Shown here piece after piece: positions 51,836-61,972 of a stretch of DNA of 64,000 nucleotides. Location: positions 17,941,514 through 18,005,513 of the forward strand of contig NC_019862.2 in assembly GCF_002234675.1 (NCBI RefSeq). Reading direction: 5' to 3'. This stretch comes from Oryzias latipes (lineage: Eukaryota; Chordata; Actinopteri; Beloniformes; Adrianichthyidae). The notes below the pieces were generated by a model. That model saw only the letters and a program-made list of their open reading frames with translations. It had not been told where the DNA came from and made no database searches. The stretch's first letter is position 1, and every line of letters starts with the position of its first letter. Made by a program: the position numbers and the translations under genes.

Positions 51836-51970
51836 AAGTACTTCCGCCCCCATTCGCGCATGCGCTTTCTAAACCATTCTGTTTTAGTCGGGGTTTTTTC
51901 CTCACCAAGTACTTCGTTAAATTTGAAAGTTGATTCTTTACTACAAATTTTCGCTTATCAACAATAAGTT
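51836..51970 (+). promoter_or_regulatory. fkbp2: fkbp2 promoter and 5'UTR
   Basis: Contains an ETS-type site ACTTCCG in the right target duplication (51836-51849), a near-consensus NRF1 palindrome CGCGCATGCGCT at 51855-51866, and no TATA box, fitting a housekeeping promoter. The ATG follows at 51971. Only 120 bases separate the LINE tail from the ATG. Confidence 0.6.
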
Positions 51971-52387
51971 ATGCGGGCGCTGTGGTTAGTTGCGGTTGCG
52001 GCGCTGTCTCTGAGTCCCGCCGCAGTGAACGGAGCCGACAAGAAAAAGCTGCAGATTGGCATCAAGAAGCGCGTGGACAACTGCCCCATCAAGTCCCGAA
52101 AGGGAGACGTGCTGAACATGCACTACACCGGAAAACTGGAGGACGGCACCGAGTTCGACAGCAGCATTCCCCGCGACAGACCCTTCACCTTCACCCTGGG
52201 CACCGGGCAAGTGATCAAAGGCTGGGACCAGGGCCTGCTGGGGATGTGCGAGGGGGAAAAGAGGAAGCTGGTCATCCCCGCCGAGCTGGGCTACGGAGAC
52301 CGGGGAGCTCCTCCGAAGATTCCCGGGGGAGCAACGCTCATCTTTGAGGTGGAGCTGCTCAGCATCGAGAGGAGATCTGAGCTTTGA
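51971..52387 (+). CDS. fkbp2: fkbp2, FK506-binding protein 2 (ER peptidyl-prolyl isomerase), intronless
   Basis: 138-residue single-exon frame. Residues 1-22 form a signal peptide ([18 protein letters not shown]). The FKBP domain follows, with [26 protein letters not shown] and [20 protein letters not shown], containing the aromatic and Asp residues that line the FK506/proline pocket. The C-terminus ERRSEL is an HDEL/KDEL-type ER retention tail (human FKBP2 ends ERRTEL). It catalyses prolyl cis-trans isomerisation in the ER lumen. Human FKBP2 (142 aa) has several introns; none is present here, yet the frame is intact and the coding part is markedly GC-rich compared with its surroundings. It may be a functional retrocopy or an ancient intron-less copy. 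AATAAA at 52921-52926 is the likely poly(A) signal. Confidence 0.95.
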   Translation: MRALWLVAVAALSLSPAAVNGADKKKLQIGIKKRVDNCPIKSRKGDVLNMHYTGKLEDGTEFDSSIPRDRPFTFTLGTGQVIKGWDQGLLGMCEGEKRKLVIPAELGYGDRGAPPKIPGGATLIFEVELLSIERRSEL

Positions 52388-52920
52388 TGACGAGAAGGAA
52401 GGGAACTTTGACAGGATGTAGCAGGTGGGATTATTAGCTTGACTGTCTGGTGGTCTTTGATTACTCTTAGAACAATATTATAAGAAACCTGTGAGGTTTT
52501 TATTTATTTATTTGAACATGTTTGGTCCCACATCCATAACACTATAACACCTGTCATGTCTTCCACTGTTTTCATTTATTCTGGTTTTGTCTTCCGGTTC
52601 CAGGTGCTGCTGTTGCATTAAGGAGACCATGATGGAAACTGACATACAAGTCAAGACTTCTCAGCAGAACCACAACTCTTTATTATGAGCTGATCATGTT
52701 TTGGACTTGCTATGTAGCAAACTGTCAGCCAGCAGCTGGGTTCATCTTTTCTAAAGAACTGTCCTGCTTTTGAGCAACGTTATTCTTAATTTCTTATTTC
52801 TTTGATGCAAACTCTAATACATTTCTGATTTGTTTAGGTAGTTAAATTTACATTAAATCAATGAAAGTGAATCAGTGGAACAGATTAGGGGGGAACATTT
52901 GTGTTCACTTTGTTCCAAAA

Positions 52921-52926
52921 AATAAA
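52921..52926 (+). terminator. fkbp2: poly(A) signal of fkbp2
   Basis: AATAAA, 534 bases after the stop, in aaaataaaatgcc. Confidence 0.5.
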
Positions 52927-53879
52927 ATGCCACCCTGTGTTTAAATTGTTTCTTTTTTCTTTTTTTTTTTGCAATGTATTAATTTTTGAACTTTGAATGT
53001 TTAAATGTGTCAGAAGTCAAAAGCAAGAAACAGATGTGATAAATCTGTGCACAAGACTAAAAGTTTTCTCTTCTGGACAGTTAGTAGGCATTTTGCATAT
53101 AGTAGAACTGTTAAAGTCAAGAAGGATGAGTAACAGTTTTAAATACTAACATTTATCTAATGTACATTTAAAAAAAATGTGAAAAAAGTAAGACAGAACA
53201 GAATAAACTGTTGTAATCAGGCTGCAGCCAATAGCATGGTTCCACGTTTCACATATAGTCTGCAGCTGGAGTATTGCAGTGCAATACTATGCAAAGATGG
53301 TGCAATTCTGTGTGCCCTTGAGATGGAATAGCTTTGCATAAAGGTTTCTGAATGAATCTCAGAAACTTTACAATATTTTCTAAAAGAGTAAAGAAAAACC
53401 TGTAAAGCAAATATCAATTCAGATTTAAAAGCTGGTGATTTTATTTTAAAGAAGAAAGATATCCAAACATTTGAAATATAAGGTTTTTACATTTTTGTAA
53501 TTGGCAACATATACTAACCTAAAAATAGACTTTTGTAAGTGCCATCTTCATACAACAGAAAATACTTTTTTTTAAGTTCCTCGCCAATTTTTATGAGGCT
53601 TGAGCTTTTATTTATTTCAAACTTTGAACAAACGTGACAACTATAACCCAGGCAAAACTGAACAAAACGCCCAAAAGAAGAAAGCAATAAATCTATCAAT
53701 AACAGGAAAAACAAAGTTAAAGATATTTCCTTTAATCACAAAGTTAAAAGCATGAGTAGAAAAAGAGCATCACCAATAACTCATCGTATTTAAAATTATG
53801 TTTCCAACAACAAAGACTGTCAGATGTCCAGGTCAAATATCCACCCGGAGTCAATAAACGAGCGCACAACCGGAACTGA

Positions 53880-53937
53880 TACCTCTCACGCTAACACTGG
53901 TTAGCAGTTACGCGGCTTTTTGACCGTTTGCATCATA
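53880..53937 (+). promoter_or_regulatory. ncbp2: ncbp2 5' flank with palindrome
   Basis: GCTAAC (53890-53895) and GTTAGC (53900-53905) form an inverted repeat about 33 bases upstream of the ATG at 53938, mirroring the GTTAGCT/AGCTAAC palindrome next to the NCBP2AS2 start. Role inferred from position. Confidence 0.35.
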
Positions 53938-55851
53938 ATGTCTGTTAAATTAAACGCTTTACACAGCGATTCTTACATTGAAGTTAGTCAGTATAGGGAC
54001 CAACATTTTAAGGTAAGTGAGAAATGAACGTAGAAGTCATATGAGTTGTTTTAGACCCATCAAGCTAGCAAAACATGTGAAAACAAAAGCGCGGTTATGC
54101 TTCATTTTAAAATTAAATTGATTGCACCAATAATTTTGCTCCTTGTCAATCGCTTTAGTAAAGTTACAAAACAAACATGTTATTCTCTTAATTACACCGC
54201 GTTTTAATTGCTTGCATTGCTGTTTCTTAGTCCAAATTCAATATAAAAATAATAAAGCTTTTGCTACACTGAAACAATTATTTTTCTGTTTCGTTCGTTA
54301 TTTTCGTTGTTTTGATGGATGCATAATTTTACTTTAATTCAAATCAAGCTTTAGAAGATATAGAACCTTTTATAAATGAATCTTAAAAATATTTAAAAAT
54401 AAAAAAAGGGTGCTACGTGGACAACAAGAGGCAGCAGCACAAGAAGACCCAAGAAAATAAAATCTATAGTTAACATTTCGAATGGGCAATAAATTTATAG
54501 ATTAGATTTATTTATTTTAACCTTCCACTTTTAAAATGCCTTACACAGGTTGATTTATAGCTTAAAGAAATAAAGGAGGTGAAATAAAAAGGTGTTGTAT
54601 TTTTTTCGTGCCAAATGTCTATTAATTGTCAAGTGTTGACAATTTTTCATTGCTTGTTCGGTATTAGGGGAACCGTTATGAACAGGAGAAGCTGCTGAAA
54701 CAGAGCAACACTTTGTATGTGGGGAATCTGTCCTTCTACACCACTGAGGAGCAGGTGAGATTCTTCAACTCTGCTTCAGACTGATGTGAAGTTATGATCT
54801 CCAGTCCTGGTAATGAAATAATTAGGTCAATTTTTTTTTTTTTTTTTTCACGTCTTAAGTCTTTTTTTTTTAAAATTAATTTCTTTCCTTTGGTGACTTT
54901 TTAACAGGTTCATGAGTTGTTTGCTAAATGCGGAGATGTTAAGAGGATCATCATCGGCCTTGATAAAGTCAAAAAAACTGCCTGTGGCTTCTGCTTTGTA
55001 GAGTATCCTTTTGAACAACCAGACATGGATGATTTATCTTCTATGCAAAGGTAAAAATGTACATTTTGTGATTCCATCTCCCTAAATAACATATGACTTA
55101 CATTATTTGATAAATATTTTTGTCATCTTTTAAATAATTAAGACCTCATGATTTGTGTTGTGGCAGTTACTTTTCTTCATCATTTTGGCAAAGCTCCATA
55201 GGTATCTACATTTACACCATTTAGGCTCTAATGAGTTTGTAAAACACACAGCGAGTATAGTAATTTAAACCTTAACTACAGTTATAGTAGGTATTCTGTT
55301 AATGTTCACTCTAAAGTGTTTTTGCTTGTGGTTACAGAGTACAAACTTAGTTTTATTACATACCTTAGAACTGTTTAAATGTAGAAATTGTTTTGCATGA
55401 AATCTATCAAACTTATTAAGAAGCCGACAGTAACATCCCAGTGCAGCCCAAGCCGACTGAAGCTTTTGTTAGAAAGGATTTAACTGCTGGCGTGCCAGAT
55501 ATTACACACGAGGAGATGCAGAAAACGCCATGCGCTTCGTTAATGGCACACGGCTGGATGATCGCATCATCAGGACAGATTGGGATGCTGGCTTCAAAGA
55601 GGGCCGGCAGTACGGGCGAGGAAAGTCTGGAGGACAGGTGAGATATGGTTAAAGTGTCTGTGAAAAGTCCAAAAGTGTTTGTTGATGCAGTTTGCGTCAC
55701 AAAGTACATACGTCTATGAAAATGTTTGATTGTTGTCTCTGTTTTTGTGTAGGTGAGAGATGAGTACAGGCAGGACTACGATCCTGCCAGAGGAGGCTAT
55801 GGGAAGCTGGCGCAGCAACAGCGGAGCACAGAAGCTCGCAATACTTTTTAG
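53938..55851 (+). CDS. ncbp2: ncbp2, nuclear cap-binding protein subunit 2 (CBP20), complete
   Basis: Small subunit of the nuclear cap-binding complex, which with NCBP1/CBP80 binds the m7G cap of nascent RNA and supports splicing, export and decay. Five exons: 53938-54012, 54668-54754, 54908-55002, 55499-55637, 55753-55851; 164 residues (human 156). The RRM has RNP2 (LYVGNL) and RNP1 (CGFCFVEY). The two cap-stacking tyrosines are Tyr19 (VSQYRDQHF) and Tyr42 (in TLYVGNL), equal to human Tyr20 and Tyr43. The conserved cap-binding tail [20 protein letters not shown] and [14 protein letters not shown] follows. The C-terminus is slightly longer than human (STEARNTF). Intron 3 is of the U12 type. 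AATAAA at 55967-55972 and 56484-56489 are candidate poly(A) signals. Confidence 0.97.
55003..55498 (+). other. ncbp2: U12-type (minor spliceosome) intron of ncbp2
   Basis: The intron begins GTATCCTTTT, the strict U12 5' splice consensus, rather than GTRAGT. A U12-like branch site atttaac (branch A at 55482/55483) lies about 15 bases before the CAG at 55496-55498, with no strong polypyrimidine tract between. Exons 3 and 4 join in frame across it ([14 protein letters not shown]). Confidence 0.85.
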
Positions 55852-56483
55852 ACCAAGTCTGAGTGTTTTGATTGGACTTCATACAGGACTGAATTTATTC
55901 CCTGATGATCAACAAAAAGCAGGCAGTGTCCAAAGAGATCTAGGACTTGGAGATGAACAGAGAAGGAATAAATCTTCTATGAATACCATTTATTTCAATC
56001 TGATATCATCAGTCAAATCCATTTGAAATAGAATGTTGTTGTTTTTCTTAACAATTGAGACATTTTGTTTAGGTGTAGTGAATGTGCATTACTGGGGTGG
56101 AGCTTTTATTAACTCTTTTTTTTGTCACCAGTTAGTTACAAAACTATTTTCTAAAATTGTTTTATGATTCTTTTTGAGTGCAGTTAACATTTTCTCTAAA
56201 TTGAAAAACCTGCAGCATCTCACTCCTATTTCTCTTATTTGGAATTAAAGAAATATAAAGGGTCATACCAGACTTTTTTGTTCAGTAGATAATAAATTAT
56301 CCAGTGAATTATTTTGAAGAAATGTTTTTTTTCTGTTTCCTTTTTTATTTTTTACCCTTCTGATTGCAATTCTCTAACAAAGTTATAGCTTTGTTTAATT
56401 GGGTGGGTTTTTTGTGTTTGTTTTTCTCTTGTGGTAAGAATTCAAAATGTTAAATTTATTTTGTCTCTGTAGACTTTTTATAC

Positions 56484-56489
56484 AATAAA
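56484..56489 (+). terminator. ncbp2: distal poly(A) signal of ncbp2
   Basis: AATAAA in tacaataaacac; with the proximal 55967-55972 site it would give two 3'UTR lengths. Confidence 0.4.
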
Positions 56490-56908
56490 CACATTTAATT
56501 AAACTGTCAGTTTTATTTGTAAAGCTTTTGATCATACAAAATGGATAATAAATGAAAAAATTCATTGAATATTATAATCCACGTAATGAATTTTATAAAG
56601 GTCTGAAAACAGTATGCTATTAACATTACTTAAATATTTGCTGCAATCTCCTTTATGTAAATGAGGATGCATCATTTAAGTCTATGCTAAAAGAAATTTT
56701 GCTTTTTTTGATGATTTTCTTTTTAAGAGAAGTTGACTTTTTACAATTTTCTTAAAGCTGTTGTTAGTTCTCCTGTTTTTCACATGGATTAACCTTTAAA
56801 AAAGTCATCCTACCTAACATTTAGTTATAGTTTTCTTCACACCAACCATGTGCCAAAAGTTCCATTTTTGTTTTCCCCTCTAATAAAGGTAAGCTCAGGA
56901 TGATTTTA

Positions 56909-57109
56909 TAACTCTTGTGTTATCCTATCGGGTCAAGATGACCATTGACGTGTTCTCCCTACCGTGATAAAGGTGGAAAGATTTCATGTAATCCATGGAC
57001 ACCAGTGAAGATCACAAATCATTGAAGAAAAAAGGTTCAGCGCACTGTCTAGTGGGTCTAGATGACCCAACTCCCAATGTTAAAGTGCCTAGGATAGCAA
57101 AAGGGTTAA
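56909..57109 (+). mobile_element. MITE copy D (CCCTTGTGCTATC family)
   Basis: taactcttgtgttatcctat to aggatagcaaaagggttaa; the interior is nearly identical to copy A (atccatggacaccagtgaag, cactgtctagtgggtctaga). The right flank reads GGGTTAA and the left TAACTC, so a TTAA target is possible. Confidence 0.8.
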
Positions 57110-58970
57110 GTAGTAAACTGATACTTGGTTAAAAACTGAACACAAGGTGGCAGGAGCGTAGCAAAAGTTTCTCCACCATATTTGCTAGAGCCACAGTCCC
57201 AGTTTCTATTTGGATTTCATATTGTCAATGAAGAACGATAATCTCTCTGGATCAGGGTTGGATTGCTTACTTGCTTTTATTGTTTGAAAAAAAATACTTT
57301 ATACTTGTTCCAATATCTCTCAGCATCAGTAGTACATTTCACAATTAGAGAAGAATATGAGACAAATTTGGTTATTTACCTATTTTTCTAGATTTAAAGT
57401 AGCTTTAATAAGCTAGTTTCTTGTTAATAATAAAAAGAAAAGGCAATTTGTAGAGAAGTGCCTCATAGCTCTGACCCTAACAAAGTCCAGCCATCACTGA
57501 TTGATATCTGATCAAAACAGCTTTAAGTGTCTACATTACATACATGCTTCATTGCAACAAATTTGTGGGTTTTTGAGTTCTCTCTGCCTGGAACTAGTTA
57601 TAACACATCTTCAAGCATTTATCAAGATTACCGAGAAATTGTTTTTGCAACAGCTCCACAGCAACCTGCTGATTTCTTTCTGCCCATAAAAGGTTTATGT
57701 GCAACAGTTTTGTGTAGATATTCTTGCACAGTTCACAAAGCTGGAATAGTTTCATCTAAAAGGGGTTATGAACAGCATTAACAGATCTCTTCTCACCAGC
57801 CAGTATAAATTGAGAACAGTCGGACTCACCTGGTTACAGTGAAGACGTGAGCGGTTCAGTTGAGGTTGTAATTTGAAATAAATAAATAAAAGAAATCTGT
57901 CGCTCATTTTAAACAAATGTATAAGGAAGCAAGCATGGTTGATTTAAAATAAAAACATGCACTGCAAAAACAGGACCGCTAGAATTAAGTAAGAAATTCA
58001 TAAAGTTGAAAAAAAAATTATTTTATTACGCAATACGCAAATAATCAATGGGATAAAAAATGGTCTCACCAAGAATTCTGATTTTAACAAAAATAAAATT
58101 TTGAAACAAGTCTCTCAGATTCAGTTTTTGCAGTATGCCATTAAAGACAACAGAAATAAATGTAACTATGATTGATATCAGAGTTTATTAAAGCATCAAG
58201 AAATGATCTCTCTGCCTGGTTTAACTTGATAAATCTGTTTTAATGTTGTAATAAAGCACTTTTGCATGCCAAAACCTTTGAAATGTTGTCCATCCAACCG
58301 AACAACCTTCGGCCAGTCGTCCTTCTCCAAAACCTGCTGATTTTACCACAAACCCAACTATACCAGCTGTGGAAAACTCCATTGATGAAAAGCATCATCC
58401 CTCAGAGATCAAAATTATTATTCCTCTTAACTCTTTTAGTGGTTTTGATGTTTCTGCTCATTGATTTACCCAGGAGCTTTTTGCATGAAACAATGGGCGT
58501 CCTTGTATTAATGTGTGAACCAAAAGCTTTGAATGAATGATTAATCAAACCCAAAGCAGAATTGTAAAAAACAAAACTGTTATATCTGACATTTTTGAGC
58601 ATATATTCAAGGACTTATCTGAGAACTTGACCCAATTTTAGACCAATCATAATTATATCAACCTCCAGTAATTTTGGATAGATTCTAACTAAAAAAAGTC
58701 TTTCAAAAGTCCAAGAAGGAAAGAAGAAACATGATAACAGTTTAATCAAACTTTGTTGTTTATTTTAAAAACAGTTATCAGAATGCAGATTTTAATAAAG
58801 CTACAAGGTTTTTAAAAATGATAATAAATAGCTAACAAGAGGTTCACTCAGCAATAGCTATAGGTAAACCTCCACAAAAGATCATGAATGTTGACTTTAT
58901 ATGCTGTCTTAAGCAAATGATCCCACAGAGAACACATTTCTGTGATTTTGTTTTAAAAGAACATCATAAT
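57110..58970. other. intergenic region downstream of ncbp2
   Basis: AT-rich sequence without a recognisable gene. Short frames at 57501-57781 and 58262-58540 carry no domain I recognise. Confidence 0.5.
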
Positions 58971-58984
58971 CAGCCTCAGCTCCT

Positions 58985-59500
58985 TCTTCCCTTAGTCTTG
59001 TTCCAGCCGAGAGACCCTGTCCGTCATATCTGCTGAAGCGGCCACGCTCGCAGGTTCCTCAGAGGTGAATGTTGCTTGTAATATCACGCTCCACAACCCT
59101 CCCAATACCCTGCAGCTTTCTGGAAAGTTTCACTTCATCCTTGGGGCTCAAAGCATTTCAGCGCTACATGTGTTCCTCTCTCACTCCCACTAAAGATCAA
59201 TTTCAGTTCAGCCAAGCACTTATCGGGGTGAAATTTGAGCACTCTCATTTCTCCAAAGGTTGTGATTTCCTTAAGCTGAAATTGGCAGTAACAGACTTGT
59301 TGTCGAGCTCAAGGTTGAGCATTTCCACTCGAGAGTTTTTTCTTAAATATATCTGCTGCTGGTGGTGCAGCTATTCCCTTTGGAAACAACTGAATGCTTT
59401 TGTGGATGCAAACCCTACATTTCAGCCAGATTTGACTTTATTATTCATTTCCCTCTTCTGAAGAAAGTCTACGTCTGCCAGTATAGCTTTCCACGGAAAA
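58985..59500 (-). pseudogene. possible decayed minus-strand gene of unknown identity
   Basis: Read on the minus strand, successive pieces in three different frames look coding and non-repetitive: SRVEMLNLELDNKSVTANFS then LRKSQPLE (about 59240-59330), then MRVLKFHPDKCLAELKLIFS and ERGTHVALKCFEP (about 59145-59260), then SPKDEVKLSRKLQGIGRVVE (about 59075-59145), then SEEPASVAASADMTDRVSRL ending at a stop near 58996. Frames switch without splice sites between them, so this looks like a frameshifted pseudogene. I cannot name the family. A plus-strand frame (59069-59461) over the same bases has no recognised domain. Confidence 0.3.
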
Positions 59501-60199
59501 CATCTAAAAATGCAAAAAGCAAGTCAACAAAGCTGAGTGAACATCAGCAGGTGTGTGATGGTATACAGGCAAAAGAACATCTGTTTCTACCAGAGGCAGA
59601 ATTTTACTGTAAATCTAAAAGATTGTTTCTTCCTGCCAGCGTTCATTTACTCTAGAAAACTTTCTTCAAACATTCTGGTCTTAACATTTGAAAAGTATAG
59701 TTTCAAATATTTCTAAATCTGTTTTATGCTACTCTTTGTAAGTTTAGCAAACTTCACCAAACTCAAGTATAAAACACCATATCTTTCGGAGTATAAGTCG
59801 AGCTTTTTTTTGCAAAGTTTGGCAGAGGGTGCGACTTATTTGTGATTTTTTAAAAACAAATTGCAAAAATCTCTAGCGGGTACTGTAGGTGTGTGTATCA
59901 GTATTTGCTTCTAAAAGAAACACTGAAGAAGAAGTTCTGCTCAGGCATGTGTGGCGCGTTCAAGAATGGGCTGAATGCTGGTTTTTTGAGGCGCATTTAG
60001 GTTATGGTGCTTACAGTTTTTTTGCTACCTAATATTACCGCAAGTTGGAAAAGGCTTGCTACGAAATGGCAAAGTGGCTTTTCTGTTACAGCTCTATTCT
60101 GATAAATGAAAGACTTGGTGCCATAATTCCAGCCGGGCTAAAGCTGCCATTATTATTTTGTCCTTCATGATCACTTTTCAAACAGTTGGCATTTCTGTA

Positions 60200-60700
60200 A
60201 ATTAAAGAGGACGGTACCCATACGTCTCTAACAAATTCGAGTTTCTCATTGGTCCAAGAGCAACTGGTTTAACTTTCAACGGGCGTTCAATGGCCGCACG
60301 TTTTGTACATGGAGCCTAAACAGATTTAAAAATTTGCGTTACGACATGTAAACGAAAGAGTTTTGAACGCAGGAGCTTGAAACGTGCATATGTTCTTGTT
60401 TACATACTATAGACTTTTCATGGGAAGGGGTTGCTCAAACACGTGTTTCTGAGCCTCGTGTGAACGAAGATTTACATCGGGCATGGCGAAATTGTCCTAA
60501 AGCATTACTAAGAATGAGGAATTAATAGATCTAGCGATTACGACTACGTCTTCTTCTCACCATCCAAAACATGCTCTAGGTGTGAATTTGAGTGTTATTG
60601 GGTGTTTCTGTGCAGAGTGTCCTCTGCCTACACCCATGAGTGGCCTGAATTAGTTCCAGCAGCCCCGTAAACCCAAAAGGGACAAATTGTGTTTAGTAGG
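60200..60700. repeat. DNA-transposon fragment and SINE-like fragment
   Basis: 60280-60420 (gttcaatggccgcacgtttt, agagttttgaacgcaggagc) matches the reverse complement of parts of the element at 30822-31357. 60550-60690 (ccatccaaaacatgctctag, tagttccagcagccccgtaa) resembles the 3' half of the repeat at 173-525. Confidence 0.55.
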
Positions 60701-61972
60701 TAAACTCAGAGCTCAAGTTACGTTATTTAAGTGTGCTTATATTTAGTTTAGTATTCTAGCTATTCCTTTATTATGATTTGTCTATCAAGATCTATCCATT
60801 CTTGCTCTCATTTTTTGTCAAATCCATTTTTCCAAAAGTGCAACTTATATATACATTTTTTTCTTCTTTATTATGCTTTTTTTTGGCTGCTGTGACTTAT
60901 TCTCTGGAGCGAGCTATAATTTGAAAAAAATGGTAATCTACCTTTTTTTTATTTTTTAAATACTTTAAGGATTACATTTGCAAATTCTTGTGAATCAATT
61001 TACAGTTTCAATTTCTTATGTGCTTTGACGAAATAAAAAAATAATAAAAACTATTGAAAATGTAAAAAATAAAAAAAAACTCCGGATCTGGATTTGATGG
61101 TATTTTGTACTTTTTGCAGTTACATCAAATATTTATAGACATGGGTGGTGGCAGCTTTGCTGCTCCATCCTCAGAACAAAATCCCAAAACAAAGCGGTTA
61201 ACAGTAGGAACCCTTTGTTAATCTCACCCTCTTACTGTTTTGTTTTCCAGCCTTTTGTGAGTGTTTGAAGGTTTGGTTGGGCATGAGCTGCCTCTTAGCA
61301 CGCTGGAGTCACCACTGATGTCTGGGGCAATATGTATCTGACAAATGAGCAGAACCCAGCCGAGGCAGTCCGTCGGTTCTGTCAGCATCCACCTGCTCTG
61401 GAAGCCAGACCTTTATTTATCCTACCTTGAAATAACTGACAGGACATTTGTATTGCTGTCAGCTGCTGTCAGTGTTTGTGTATTCACCTGTTTTGCTTGT
61501 GTTTTCATGGCTTTCTGTCAAAGTAATGTGCAGGCAAAGGGAAATAATTAGACTGCAGTCTTTTTTTTAATAAGGATGACAGTTTGCTCAAATGGTGCTG
61601 CAAGATAATTTTTTTTGGCAGTGGTTATGTGGTTATCAAACTTTAGACTGACAGTGGCATTATTTGTCCCATTATTTCTGGTTAATTTACTACATGGTTC
61701 CAGGTTGTTTTTTCTTGTTATTTTAAGCAAGACTGGACTCACAATAGAAAATATTTATTGTTCTGCAGGCAGGATCTCCATGTCTCTTCTGCACCCACTC
61801 TGAACAGCATGCCACCAGAAAGTTTGTGCACAAGTGATCATTTTATTCCATTTGCTGTGGATCAAATTAAGTTTGATAACGTGTTGGGAAGTAAAACTGT
61901 GGTTTAGAAAATGTCTGGTTGCTCTGATCCGATTAAAACGAACTCATGCATGAAAGAGCTAAGAACCTAAAT

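Noticed and set aside
51982-52347. 121-aa alternative frame within fkbp2
   Set aside because: Arg/Gly-rich out-of-frame shadow of a GC-rich gene; the FKBP frame is the real one.
58262-58540. 92-aa frame with a hydrophobic stretch (LLFLLTLLVVLMFLLIDL)
   Set aside because: No family match, no promoter or conserved context; AT-rich chance ORF is as likely.
59069-59461. 130-aa plus-strand frame
   Set aside because: Composition is poor, and the minus-strand pieces over the same bases look more coding-like.
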